Assembly (NCBI GenBank): GCA_964554875.1
Contig: CAZKQJ010000026.1
Coordinates: forward strand, 1-64,000
Length of the DNA stretch: 64,000 nucleotides
Origin: Marispirochaeta sp964554875
GTDB lineage: Bacteria > Spirochaetota > Spirochaetia > JC444 > Marispirochaetaceae
Direction of reading: 5' to 3'
Shown: in pieces, positions 34,724 to 44,081 of the stretch
Numbering within the stretch: position 1 is the first letter of the stretch
How the letters are laid out: each line of letters begins with the position of its first letter
Position numbers and translations under genes: made by a program
The notes under the pieces: model-generated
Databases searched by the model: none
What the model saw: the letters and a program-made list of their open reading frames with translations, nothing else
Told to the model about the DNA's origin: nothing

Positions 34724-37216
34724 ATGCCTAAATATCCTCCCGAGCGTTATGATCCGGGAGAGCTGGGCCGGACCAGGCAGAACCTCGGAGACCTGACGGA
34801 AGAGGAAGCCAGGAAAATGGCCGAGATCTTCGGAGGAGAGGTGGGCATTGAGCGGACTCCGCCGGAGATGGAGGAGAAGTACCGCCGCCTCAAAATGCTC
34901 AATCGTCGAAACAGCGATCCGCGGATTATCTATTCCTCCCAGGAGGGCTATCCGGAAGGAGCGGTCAGAAAAGCTCCGAAAGTCGAACTGCAGCGAAGAC
35001 ATCCCGGATACCTTGACAGGATACGAATCAACTTCTGGGCCTCCTCGACGGATCATGCCCTGATTCCCCGGCACCAGGCGCTGGGAAGCCTCTTCTCCTT
35101 CATTATTCCCATTCATGAGCAGCTCCACCCCCGTTTTATCATCAAAGCGGACCAGATTTTTTACAATTCTCTGGAACGCTTTGTTCTGGCTGTCCGGTCT
35201 CTCATGTCCATCAATCGCCGGGAAGAGGTACCTTCACTGCTGGACCATCGCTGTCTGCAGATACTCACTGTTTTGAAGAGCTGGAATATCGAGACAATCC
35301 ACCAGGAACTGAGCGTTCTCCAGCGTTCGCCGAGAAATCAGCCTGTAAATTCCGCAGGGAAGCTCTGCCGGGCCTTCTACAGGCCCTTTGTAAAGTTGAT
35401 GGACCTTGAACCTGAAACCCATATACTCCCCGCGATTAAGCGGCTTTTCGATCTTGACCTGATGGCCTATCCACCGGACTCCGGGGAGGCGGAGCGTATC
35501 AAGCGTATCGGCAGTACCATCAAACAGGAGATCTTCCATCTTTTTACCGACCTGCGGCGTCGCTGTGCTCCCCTCCTGGTGAAACTGGCGGATCTTCCCT
35601 ACGCTCCGTATCCGGAGCTTTTCAGCTACTTCCGTTCACAGATTCTGGAGTATCTCTCCCTTACCGGGAACGACATTCTTGAATGGCTGCCGGAGGATCT
35701 GCCGGCTGACGAGCCGGAACCGGATATTCCCCCTGCGGAAGAGGCAGAGGAAGTATCCGATGAAGAAATACCGGAAGAACCTGAGGAGGAGGTAACGGCA
35801 GAACTCCCCGAGGCATCGTCAAAAGCTTTGGAGTTTCTTTCCCGCCTGTTTCCCCAGAGCGGATTCGAGGAGCCCTGGGAGTTCCCCGACATGTTCCGCT
35901 ATTTTAAACCGATACTCAGCTTTCCCAAGAATGTTGATCTTTTTCATCCCCGAAATCCCCTTCACCAGCTTGCGGTGCTCCTGGCTGTTCTGCAGGAGTT
36001 TCTCTACGGTTTTCGGCAGATTATATTCGGCGAGGTCATTGACGAAGAGGACAATGCCACAGAGATACAGAGCGAGATAGACAGACACACCTCGGAATGG
36101 AACCGGCTCCTGGATGAACTTCTCTGCGGACGTCTTCTGAACGAACTTGTGGACTACTGCCGACAGATAGAGAGGTCTCCCGAGTATCGTCACAGCGAAT
36201 CCGGAATCAAGCAGGAGAGCCTGATCATGCTCCGGATCCGCCGCAGTCTTCTGCCGCATCTGCAGGTCTCATCCCGGGGGCGCATATACCCGGATGAACG
36301 CAGCCTGCCCCAGCTGCACACTGCAGTATCCGGCTTCCACACGCTGCTTGCCGGATCTCTTCTGCCGAAACCGGAAAGCTATAAACCGGGAATCCGGAAC
36401 GCCAATGCTCCTTTCCATTTTGAGATTGACAGCTTTGTTATTCAGCGTTTTCGCCGTTACCTGAAGCGTAAAGGGCTGCCTCAGGATAACCGGAACCTGG
36501 TCTCACATTCTGCGCTGATTCTCGGATACCTTGATTACCTGGTGAATAATCCGGAGAGCCACCTGTACTCATCAAACCAGTTTCCCCTCTACCGCCACGA
36601 GGAGGGACACAGGGAAATACCCATCTATTCCGTAAGCAGTATGGAGACCGCCCGGATAATAGAAAGCAATGATATCGAATTAACCCCTCCGGAGGAGTTT
36701 CTCGAAGGAGAAAAGGAAAATACCGACAGGGTCTCCGGACTGCTGGAACCGAAGGAGTATGTCCCGGTTGTTCAGAGTGCTGTGGAAAATTATCATTCCG
36801 GCGGGCTCCCCCTGACCATAATAAGCATATCAATTCCCGAACTCAGGATTCTGGGGCCCGAGGATCGGGATGATAAGCTGCGGGTTATCGGTCACTGCAT
36901 CAGGGGAGAAATCAGGGAGTACTCCGACCGTCCCTTCCGGATGCCCGACGATACCATACCCATTGTTTTACAGGAGACAAACGGGGATAACGCCCGTCTT
37001 TTCTGCCGCCGCCTCAGTTCCACAATCATGGAAAAACTGCCGGACCTGGGCATCCACATCGGTCTGGTGAGCTATCATCCAACCTGGAGTGCCAATAAAA
37101 TGGTAAAACTGGCGGCCCGTACTACAGCGGAAGCTGAACGGCACCGTTCTCCGGCTCTTGTAAGCTATCATGAAACCGACGACAGTTTTGAAGAACAGTT
37201 CCTTTTACAGCCCTGA
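34724..37216 (+). CDS. Large protein with degenerate GGDEF-like C-terminus
   Basis: The 830-residue soluble protein has no signal or membrane segment. The first ~280 residues are helical and unrecognised. An acidic Glu/Pro region (about 325-360) follows, then more helical sequence. The last ~125 residues resemble a GGDEF fold: GGLPLTIISISIPELRI, then RMPDDTIPIVLQETNGDNA, where MPDD stands for GGDEF, and HIGLVSYHP, KMVKLAARTTAEAERHRSP. The active-site residues are lost, so it is not a diguanylate cyclase; it may bind nucleotide or a partner. AGGGAG precedes the ATG. Overall function unknown. Confidence 0.7.
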   Translation: MPKYPPERYDPGELGRTRQNLGDLTEEEARKMAEIFGGEVGIERTPPEMEEKYRRLKMLNRRNSDPRIIYSSQEGYPEGAVRKAPKVELQRRHPGYLDRIRINFWASSTDHALIPRHQALGSLFSFIIPIHEQLHPRFIIKADQIFYNSLERFVLAVRSLMSINRREEVPSLLDHRCLQILTVLKSWNIETIHQELSVLQRSPRNQPVNSAGKLCRAFYRPFVKLMDLEPETHILPAIKRLFDLDLMAYPPDSGEAERIKRIGSTIKQEIFHLFTDLRRRCAPLLVKLADLPYAPYPELFSYFRSQILEYLSLTGNDILEWLPEDLPADEPEPDIPPAEEAEEVSDEEIPEEPEEEVTAELPEASSKALEFLSRLFPQSGFEEPWEFPDMFRYFKPILSFPKNVDLFHPRNPLHQLAVLLAVLQEFLYGFRQIIFGEVIDEEDNATEIQSEIDRHTSEWNRLLDELLCGRLLNELVDYCRQIERSPEYRHSESGIKQESLIMLRIRRSLLPHLQVSSRGRIYPDERSLPQLHTAVSGFHTLLAGSLLPKPESYKPGIRNANAPFHFEIDSFVIQRFRRYLKRKGLPQDNRNLVSHSALILGYLDYLVNNPESHLYSSNQFPLYRHEEGHREIPIYSVSSMETARIIESNDIELTPPEEFLEGEKENTDRVSGLLEPKEYVPVVQSAVENYHSGGLPLTIISISIPELRILGPEDRDDKLRVIGHCIRGEIREYSDRPFRMPDDTIPIVLQETNGDNARLFCRRLSSTIMEKLPDLGIHIGLVSYHPTWSANKMVKLAARTTAEAERHRSPALVSYHETDDSFEEQFLLQP

Positions 37217-37230
37217 ACGGTTTTTTACTC

Positions 37231-37259
37231 TTGCCTTCCGGCAGAGCAAGCCGTACAAT
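37231..37259 (+). promoter_or_regulatory. Promoter of the ABC_sub_bind sensor kinase
   Basis: TTGCCT (37231-37236), a 17-nt spacer and TACAAT (37254-37259) lie between the preceding gene and the kinase. The transcript would start near 37266 and have a leader of about 30 nt. Confidence 0.5.
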
Positions 37260-37294
37260 GGGTCAACATTTGGGTTTTTACAACACATTGCAAC

Positions 37295-39391
37295 ATGCAG
37301 AGAGTTTTTACGTCCTTCAGACTGTGTATTATTGGATTTTTTCTTCTTTTTCCCCTTGCTGTGCATGCCGGCCCTGCATCCAGGGTACTGGGTATCCACT
37401 CTTACCATGCGGGCTTCTTCTGGACCGAAGCCATTCATGCAGGAATCATCAGGACTTTTGAATCCGCGGAAACGGAACATCAGCTGTTTTTCGAATACCT
37501 CGATGCAAAAAGAATTCCCCCCCAGGTTTTCTCATCCCGTTTTGCCGGGTATTTGAAGGAGAAATATTCCGACCTCGATTTTGATATGATCATCGTCAGC
37601 GATGACGATGCCCTGCGATTCGTTCTTGAGTACCGTACAGAGCTGTTCCCGGAAACACCGGTCGTCTTCTGCGGTATAAACAATATCGATTCCTACCTCC
37701 CCGGTCTGCCCTCCGGGTTTACCGGAATCGCCGAGGATTTCGATCTTGCCAGAAATCTCGATCTCATCGAAAGGCTTCACGGAATGGGTACAACCGTTGC
37801 TGTTGTGGCGGATTCAACTGTCTCGGGGAGCGAGAATACCCGTCTTCTTCTTGACCGGATCAATGACCCCCGGAACCAGGGGCTGGAATACGAAGTTTTA
37901 TTCGGCCATGACGCGGCGGAAATCAGAAGAAGATTGAGCCGGCTGCCCGAAGACACGGTCATTTTCAACCTGGGATACTGGCAGGAGAAAAACGGCAAAC
38001 CCCTGAGCGACAGGGAAGGCATATCCCTGCTCACGGAGACCGGCTTGCCGGTATATACCGCCTGGGACGTGGCGATCCGCTTTGGCACTGTCGGAGGCAT
38101 GGCCCTGGATGTGGGAGATCAGGGAGCGGCCGCCAGCGAAATGGCCCTCCGGATTCTTTCCGGGGAGGACCCGGATCGGCTTCCAGTCCGGAGAGCCCCC
38201 CGGATTCGTCCGGTATTCGATTACCAGGCCATGAAGAGGCACAGTATCCCCATCGGCAGGCTCCCTTCCGGTTCGACCATTATCAACCGGCCTGATACCA
38301 TCTACTTCCGTTATCCGCTTGCCTTTACAGGCGTACTCATTGTCTTTGCAGCTCTTACAGGGCTTGTTCTGCTTCTGGGATTGAATATCGGAAAGCGGAA
38401 ACAGGCGGAATCCCTGTTCTACTCGCTTTTCAACAACGCTCCGGATGTGATTATTCTTTTCAGTCCCTCGGGTAAAATCCTTATTGCCAACAAGGCTGTT
38501 GAAAACTTTTACGGATACTCCGTTGAGGAGATACGGAAACTGACCATACAGGAGCTGGATACTCCGGAATACGCAGCGGAATTTGACAGGCGGGTTCATG
38601 AGATCCTTACCCTGGACACAAGAATCTACGAGGTCCATCATCGCAGCAGGGACGGTCGGGTACTGGAGTTTGAAAGCAGGGTTTCCAAAGTCAATTACCA
38701 GGGTAAAACCGCGATTCTGACCATCCTCAGGAACATCAATGAACGGAACCGGAACCAGCGCTATCTCGAGGAATCCCTTCGGAAGAACGAACTCCTTCTG
38801 CGGGAGGTCCATCACCGGGTAAAGAACAATCTGCAGATTATCATCAGCCTGCTGAGGCTTCAAACGGACCGGGTCCGGGATCCTGCAAGCATGTCCATGC
38901 TCAACGACAGCAGACAGAGGATCAATGCCATAGCTGCGGTCCATGAACTCCTGTACCAGTCGGAAAACCTGTACAGTATCGAGGCATCGGAGTATCTCGA
39001 ATCCCTGGTTCATCAGCTCGCAAGCGCCCACAGCGGATCGGGAAGAATCGACTTTTCCCTGAATATGGAAAACCTCAGACTTCACCTGGACGAGGCAATT
39101 CCACTTGGTATAATTATCACCGAATTCGTGAGCAACAGTATCAAATACGGAAGTACCAATGGAGAATGCCGCTTCAGCCTCTCCCTTTTCCGCAGCGGCG
39201 AGTGCGCTGTGCTTGAATATGAAGACCGGGGTCCGGGATTCGATTTTGATATAAAGAACCAGGATACCCTGGGATTTCTCCTGGTGAACAACCTGGCTCA
39301 GCAGCTGAAGGGAAGACTGGATCACGACGGGAAGAGCGGTTTTACTCTCCGTTTTCCTTTGCGGGATATGGAGAATCCCTCAGATTTCTGA
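37295..39391 (+). CDS. Sensor histidine kinase with periplasmic ABC-substrate-binding domain
   Basis: The 698-residue protein has a signal sequence, a periplasmic ABC_sub_bind-like domain (about 28-300, VLGIHSYHAGFFWTEAIHAG), one membrane helix (about 338-362) and a PAS domain (about 372-485). The kinase core is of HisKA_2 type, with His506 in LREVHHRVKNNLQII. The ATPase domain has EFVSNSIKYG, YEDRGPGFD and the GFLLVNNLAQQL box. The ligand domain class is often linked to small-molecule sensing, here unknown. No response regulator lies beside it. The start has no strong ribosome-binding site. Confidence 0.88.
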   Translation: MQRVFTSFRLCIIGFFLLFPLAVHAGPASRVLGIHSYHAGFFWTEAIHAGIIRTFESAETEHQLFFEYLDAKRIPPQVFSSRFAGYLKEKYSDLDFDMIIVSDDDALRFVLEYRTELFPETPVVFCGINNIDSYLPGLPSGFTGIAEDFDLARNLDLIERLHGMGTTVAVVADSTVSGSENTRLLLDRINDPRNQGLEYEVLFGHDAAEIRRRLSRLPEDTVIFNLGYWQEKNGKPLSDREGISLLTETGLPVYTAWDVAIRFGTVGGMALDVGDQGAAASEMALRILSGEDPDRLPVRRAPRIRPVFDYQAMKRHSIPIGRLPSGSTIINRPDTIYFRYPLAFTGVLIVFAALTGLVLLLGLNIGKRKQAESLFYSLFNNAPDVIILFSPSGKILIANKAVENFYGYSVEEIRKLTIQELDTPEYAAEFDRRVHEILTLDTRIYEVHHRSRDGRVLEFESRVSKVNYQGKTAILTILRNINERNRNQRYLEESLRKNELLLREVHHRVKNNLQIIISLLRLQTDRVRDPASMSMLNDSRQRINAIAAVHELLYQSENLYSIEASEYLESLVHQLASAHSGSGRIDFSLNMENLRLHLDEAIPLGIIITEFVSNSIKYGSTNGECRFSLSLFRSGECAVLEYEDRGPGFDFDIKNQDTLGFLLVNNLAQQLKGRLDHDGKSGFTLRFPLRDMENPSDF

Positions 39392-39396
39392 CAGGA

Positions 39397-40233
39397 TTAC
39401 ACCTCGCTTCCTTTCTCGAGCTTTGACAGAAAAAGCACCGCCGCTCTGCCTTCCAATCCATGATTCTCTCCCCGAAGCATCCGGCGCAGAGCCTCAAGTT
39501 CCTGGGCGGAGAAGCGGGCACTGCCATAGATGTGGGACCTGAAGGCCTCACAGGCCATGGGGGCCACAATCTCGGCAATGGAGAGTACGACCTCGGCATA
39601 CAGGCGGATTTCCCGCTGGGCGTGGGGGTCGAGACGCAGTTTGAGGAAGTGAAAAAGATTGTGCAAGTCCATCTGCCAGTACCATTCGGTGTAGAGACTC
39701 AAGGGAAGATTGACCCGTGCCAGCTCCCGCGCAAGCCCCTGTTCAATCAGGCCGGAATACTCGGTATACGCCCTCCTCTGACCTTCCGTGAGTATTCCCC
39801 GGATTCTTTCCGCCTCGTCAAGCGGGAGGGCTTCTTCCTGACGTCCCTGCCGGTTGTTCTCGCTCTGAGCGGAAACATTCTCCGGAGCGGGTACGTAAAA
39901 CTCATCCTTCATAATGGAGTAGCGGCCGGAGATCTCGTTCAGCCGGGCCGTCCTGTGACGTATCCACTGCCGGGCCACGAAGATGGGCATCTTTACATGA
40001 AAGGTAAGAACCACCTGCTCAAAGGGGCTTGTATGCTCGTTCCGGAGCAGGTAGGCGATCAGCCCTTTGTCCTGGCGATAGCTTTTGGTACCGGCACCGT
40101 AGCTTACCCGGGCGGCCTGCACGATCCGCTCATCCCCTCCCAAATAGTCAACCAGCCGGACAAAGCCTTTATCCAGCACAGGGAATTCCCTGTCCAGAAT
40201 CGCGTCGGCTTCAGGTACAATGCAACGGGCCAT
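39397..40233 (-). CDS. thyX: FAD-dependent thymidylate synthase ThyX
   Basis: ThyX makes dTMP from dUMP with methylene-tetrahydrofolate and FADH2, releasing tetrahydrofolate rather than dihydrofolate. The 278-residue protein has the ThyX motif RHRTARLNEISGRYS (a RHRxxRxNExSxRY variant) and the catalytic stretch ARVNLPLSLYTEWYW. I chose ATG 40233, behind GAGGATTATT, instead of an upstream in-frame start at 40269 without a ribosome-binding site. Its 3' end lies 5 nt from the preceding kinase gene, which faces it. Confidence 0.95.
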   Translation of the reverse strand: MARCIVPEADAILDREFPVLDKGFVRLVDYLGGDERIVQAARVSYGAGTKSYRQDKGLIAYLLRNEHTSPFEQVVLTFHVKMPIFVARQWIRHRTARLNEISGRYSIMKDEFYVPAPENVSAQSENNRQGRQEEALPLDEAERIRGILTEGQRRAYTEYSGLIEQGLARELARVNLPLSLYTEWYWQMDLHNLFHFLKLRLDPHAQREIRLYAEVVLSIAEIVAPMACEAFRSHIYGSARFSAQELEALRRMLRGENHGLEGRAAVLFLSKLEKGSEV

Positions 40234-40267
40234 AATAATCCTCGGTAAATATGAAATCTTGACCACC

Positions 40268-40296
40268 ACTATACAGAAAAGCGCTTCAAATCACAA
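40268..40296 (-). promoter_or_regulatory. Promoter of thyX
   Basis: On the minus strand TTGTGA (40291-40296) and TATAGT (40268-40273) are 17 nt apart. The start of transcription falls near 40261, about 28 nt before the ATG. Confidence 0.55.
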
Positions 40297-40327
40297 TCTC
40301 TTCCTGATTTTGCTTTTCTCGGAAGCC

Positions 40328-40342
40328 AGTCTACAGTAGACT
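40328..40342. promoter_or_regulatory. Perfect 15-bp palindrome upstream of slyD
   Basis: AGTCTAC-A-GTAGACT is an exact inverted repeat 19 nt before the slyD start codon. It overlaps a possible -10 box TACAGT (40332-40337). The same core, CTACAGTAGAC, recurs directly upstream of marC at 49128-49138, which suggests a shared regulator. Confidence 0.45.
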
Positions 40343-40361
40343 AAAGCACAAGGAGTTTTTC

Positions 40362-40841
40362 ATGAAGATTGCACAGGATACAGTTGTTTTTCTAGACTAC
40401 GTTCTCAACGACAGTGACGGAAACCTGTTGGAGAAGAGCGACAGTGAAGAAAACTTCGCCTATCTCCACGGCTACGGCCAGCTTCCAGCAAAACTCGAGG
40501 AGGCCCTGGAGGGCAAAGAGGCCGGTGCCAGGGTCAAGGTAAATCTGAGCCCGGAAGAAGGCTTCGGCGACCGGGATGAAAACCAGATTATCTCCGTTCC
40601 CCGGGACCGCTTTCCCGAGGACGAGGAGATCGTCACGGGTCTTCAGGTCGAGGCGGAAACGGACAACGGTCACCAGGTCTTTACGATAATCGATATTCAG
40701 GACGGTACGGTAACCCTGGACGGGAACCACCCCTACGCCGGGGTCGATCTGGACTTCGACGTAACTGTCAGCCAGGTGCGCGCCGCCACGGAAGAGGAGC
40801 TTGATCACGGACATGTCCATACCGGGGACCATCATCATTAG
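40362..40841 (+). CDS. slyD: SlyD-like FKBP-type peptidyl-prolyl isomerase
   Basis: The 159-residue protein has the split FKBP domain with an insert-in-flap domain: KIAQDTVVFLDYVLNDSDGN, YLHGYGQLPAKLEEAL, the flap region with SPEEGFGDRDENQI, and VTLDGNHPYAGVDLDFDV. The tail ends HGHVHTGDHHH, a histidine-rich metal-binding end as in SlyD, which binds nickel and acts as chaperone and isomerase. AAGGAG gives a clear ribosome-binding site. It is divergent from thyX. Confidence 0.92.
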   Translation: MKIAQDTVVFLDYVLNDSDGNLLEKSDSEENFAYLHGYGQLPAKLEEALEGKEAGARVKVNLSPEEGFGDRDENQIISVPRDRFPEDEEIVTGLQVEAETDNGHQVFTIIDIQDGTVTLDGNHPYAGVDLDFDVTVSQVRAATEEELDHGHVHTGDHHH

Positions 40842-40853
40842 AAGGCGGCAGGT

Positions 40854-41996
40854 ATGGTCGCCCTCGGAATTACCGCCCTCTACGTATTTTTACCCCTGGG
40901 GATTGTAATATTTGTCGAGTCATCTTCACTAGTCCGCAAGGTCCGCCCCATCATTCTCTGCTATATTGCGGGAATACTGATCGGCAACAGCGGACTGCTG
41001 CCGGCGGGGAGTTTTCCTGTGCTGGACGCAATCTCCACCGTAACGGTGGCCCTGTCCCTGCCCCTGATGCTCATCTCGCTGGACCTCTCGCGCTGGCGGG
41101 ATCTGACGGGAAAAGCGGGGCTCTCCATGGCCTTTGCCTTTATTGCCATCATGGTTTCCTCCGCCGTCTGCTTTCTGCTTTTCAGATCCAGGATAGATGA
41201 GAGCGCAAAGATCGCCGGGCTTCTGGTGGGCGTGTATACCGGGGGCACCCCGAACATGGCGGCCCTTCAGCGGGCGCTGCAGGTGAACACCGAAAGCTAT
41301 CTGGCCGTTCATACCGCCGACGTTCTTGTGGGGGGAGTTTATCTGCTCTTCCTGCTTAGCCTGGGCCGGAGAATCATACGAAGGATCCTGCCCCGCTACC
41401 GGGACAACTACGCCGAAGGCCGGGAGATAGAACCCCTGTCCCTGAAATCCCTGCAGGCCATGCTGAGCGACAGGGCGGGAAGAAGCGTTCTGGCCTCACT
41501 AGGGGTGGCTCTGGGCATCGTTATCCTCGGAGGCGCCTTCTCCCTGCCCTTCAGCGGAGAGGCCTCCACCCTGGCCGCCATCCTGGGGATAAGCAGCATT
41601 GCCATTGCGGTCTCCTTTATCCCCCGGATCAGGAATCTTCCCCACAGCTTCAAGATCGGGGAATATGTCATCCTCGTGTTCTGCGCCGCCGTTGGTTCCA
41701 TGGCGGATTTTGCGCAACTGCTGACGGCGATACCCCCGGTCCTGGGCTACGTTACTGCAGCCCTGGGTATTTCCATAGCGATTCACCTGCTCCTGTGCCG
41801 CATATTCGGCGTCGACGCCGACACGATGATGATAACCTCCACTTCGGCTATCTACTCTCCGCCCTTTGTCTCCGCGATAGCAATTTCCCTGAACAACCGG
41901 AACCTGATCTTTCCGGGAATCACCACCGGGATCATCGGTTATGCCGCCGGCAACTACCTGGGAGTACTCCTGGCACGACTGCTCTCCCTGGTCTGA
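40854..41996 (+). CDS. DUF819 family membrane protein
   Basis: The 380-residue protein has about ten membrane segments and no large soluble part. Recognisable DUF819 stretches are IAGILIGNSGLLP, TGGTPNMAALQRAL and the late ISTSAIYSPPFVSAIAIS-like region. The family is related to sodium- or proton-coupled carriers, but the substrate is unknown. It follows slyD by 12 nt with its own ribosome-binding site, so co-transcription is likely. It converges on the chemoreceptor gene with 12 nt between stops. Confidence 0.85.
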   Translation: MVALGITALYVFLPLGIVIFVESSSLVRKVRPIILCYIAGILIGNSGLLPAGSFPVLDAISTVTVALSLPLMLISLDLSRWRDLTGKAGLSMAFAFIAIMVSSAVCFLLFRSRIDESAKIAGLLVGVYTGGTPNMAALQRALQVNTESYLAVHTADVLVGGVYLLFLLSLGRRIIRRILPRYRDNYAEGREIEPLSLKSLQAMLSDRAGRSVLASLGVALGIVILGGAFSLPFSGEASTLAAILGISSIAIAVSFIPRIRNLPHSFKIGEYVILVFCAAVGSMADFAQLLTAIPPVLGYVTAALGISIAIHLLLCRIFGVDADTMMITSTSAIYSPPFVSAIAISLNNRNLIFPGITTGIIGYAAGNYLGVLLARLLSLV

Positions 41997-42008
41997 GGAA
42001 CCGGGGAA

Positions 42009-44069
42009 TCACTCCTCCTCTCCGGGAGCTTCCAGCAGCATTTTCCCTGCGGACAGCTTGAACTGGGAGATAAGTTTGCGCAGCTCGTCGGCCTGTCCGG
42101 CAAGTTCTTCGGCGGCGGATGCACTCTCCTCCGCAGAGGCGGTATTTGCCTGGGTTACCTCATCGATCTGCTCCACCCCTCCGGTTATCTGATTGAGCCC
42201 CTGGGCCTGCTCCCTGCTGGCCGAGCTTATTTCGTCAAGGAAAGAGGCCACCTTCTCTATACCCCCTACGATCCTGACAAGCTGTTCAGCCGTATCGTTT
42301 ACCAGCTTGTCGCCTGCGGATATCCTCTCCAGGGAGTCATCGACAATGGTCTCAGTTTCCCGTACCGCTTCGGCACTGCGGTTGGCCAGATTGCGAACCT
42401 CGTTGGCTACTACGGCGAAACCCCGACCGTACTTGCCCGCCCGGGCAGCCTCCACATTTGCATTCAAGGCAAGAAGATTAATCTGGAAGGCGATATCGTC
42501 AATTACCTTGACCACCTTCTTTATCTCCCCGGACCCGAGATTAATCTGCTGCATGGCCTGGACAAGTTCTTCCATGAAGCGGTTGCCGGAAACAGCGCTG
42601 TCCCTGGCTTCGTTGGCCAGGCTGCTGGCTTCCGCCGCGCTGGCGGCATTCTGCGATGCCTGCCCGTTGATCTCGGTTATGGAGGAGGATATCTCCTCCA
42701 GGGAACTTGCCTGCTCCGTCGCTCCCTGGGAAAGGTCCTGACTGGCCATGCTTACCTGGTCCGCCCCCTGGGCTACCTGATCGATGGCCTGCTGAATCTG
42801 ACGCAGCACCGATGAAAGCGACTCCTGCATGCGAATCATTGAGGCCCCCAGGGCATCGGCATCACCAGCCTTTTTAATCTGCCGGGAAAAATCGCCCCCG
42901 GAAATAATCTCCAGGGAATCCGATTTTTCCTTCAGGGCTGCTACCATCTCCAATACGGAGCGGTAGACCCCCTCCGTCCGGTCAATGGCTGCCAGATCAA
43001 TCCTCAGGTCTCCCTCGGCGACCCGTCCGGCTATCCGTTCCAGTACCGATGGATCCTCTCCCAGCTGTCTCAGGATAGCGGAGGTGGTAAAAACCGCCAG
43101 GAAAAGTCCTGCCAGAAGCGCCGCCAGGGCTATGACGATAACGGTGATAATTATTTGTCGTACCTGCTCCTCCATGGACTGCTGGGCGCTCTCCGCCCTC
43201 CCTTCGAAGTATGCAACCAGACCGGCCAGGGCTTCCTGGGTATCCTGAAGGGCCGGGATCGTTTCGGTATTAAAGACTTCCAGGGCTGCCTGCTGACCCG
43301 CGGCCAGCTCCTGCAGATATGCCATTGTGCGGTTCTTGCTGTTCCGCAGATTATCCAGAGTCGGCAGGACATTCTGGCTGTAGATCCGCCGGGCGCCTGC
43401 AAGATCTCCCTGGTCGAGGGACAGGAGAATCTCCTCCGCGAAGCTGTGCAGATTATTGTGAGGCGCTTCCCAGCGAGCCAGGAGCTCTGCAAAATTCGGG
43501 TCCTCCGGAGAAAATCCTTCGTACCACGTGCCGAAACCGCAGCGCCGGGGATCGGTTTCTCCTGTAAAATCCGTCCCCATCATGACGGCATAATTCAGGT
43601 CCTTCACCCATTCAAGGTGATCGATCCAGGCATTCTCAAGAATCAGCATCAGGGACTGGTCGAATTCCACATATATCCTGTCAATCTCGATGGCTGTTTT
43701 GTGCAGGCGCTCATGGGGAGGTTTTATACCGGCAATGAGACGCTCCAGTTCGGGATCAGCGGCCATCTCCTCCTCCAGACTTTCACCATAGATCCACTCC
43801 CCCAGGCTGCATCTGTGCCAGTCGGTCTCCACAGTCAACTCCAGGATATCCTCCAGCAGAAAGAGATCACTCACATCGCTGACCCACTTCAGGTGATCAA
43901 TCTCCCTGGAAAGAGCAAAGGCACGGTTGCTGTTCTCCCGAACCGCTTCCCGCCCAAGGTCGGCCACATCACTGAAGCGAAAAATACTCAATACCGAAAC
44001 TGCACTGATCAGGAGTATCATCACCAGAAAACCGAGTATAAGCCTGAGCCGCAAACTCATCCTTTTCAT
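42009..44069 (-). CDS. Methyl-accepting chemotaxis protein with two extracytoplasmic CZB modules
   Basis: The 686-residue receptor has membrane helices at about 8-30 and 305-328, with an extracytoplasmic region between. That region holds two CZB-type zinc modules. The first has His59, Cys87 (RCSLGEW), His119 and His123 (PPHERLH); the second has His151, Cys177 (RCGFGTW), His204 and His208 (APHNNLH). Cytoplasmic HAMP segments and a full signalling domain follow, with hairpin tip IAFQINLLALNANVEAARAG. It should sense zinc or an oxidant such as hypochlorite outside the inner membrane. It follows the acetyltransferase gene by 12 nt. Confidence 0.92.
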   Translation of the reverse strand: MKRMSLRLRLILGFLVMILLISAVSVLSIFRFSDVADLGREAVRENSNRAFALSREIDHLKWVSDVSDLFLLEDILELTVETDWHRCSLGEWIYGESLEEEMAADPELERLIAGIKPPHERLHKTAIEIDRIYVEFDQSLMLILENAWIDHLEWVKDLNYAVMMGTDFTGETDPRRCGFGTWYEGFSPEDPNFAELLARWEAPHNNLHSFAEEILLSLDQGDLAGARRIYSQNVLPTLDNLRNSKNRTMAYLQELAAGQQAALEVFNTETIPALQDTQEALAGLVAYFEGRAESAQQSMEEQVRQIIITVIVIALAALLAGLFLAVFTTSAILRQLGEDPSVLERIAGRVAEGDLRIDLAAIDRTEGVYRSVLEMVAALKEKSDSLEIISGGDFSRQIKKAGDADALGASMIRMQESLSSVLRQIQQAIDQVAQGADQVSMASQDLSQGATEQASSLEEISSSITEINGQASQNAASAAEASSLANEARDSAVSGNRFMEELVQAMQQINLGSGEIKKVVKVIDDIAFQINLLALNANVEAARAGKYGRGFAVVANEVRNLANRSAEAVRETETIVDDSLERISAGDKLVNDTAEQLVRIVGGIEKVASFLDEISSASREQAQGLNQITGGVEQIDEVTQANTASAEESASAAEELAGQADELRKLISQFKLSAGKMLLEAPGEEE

Positions 44070-44081
44070 CCATTCCCCCCG

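Noticed and set aside
37898..39325. 475-residue open frame on the minus strand across the sensor kinase.
   Set aside because: Shadow of the HisKA_2 kinase; no motif of its own.
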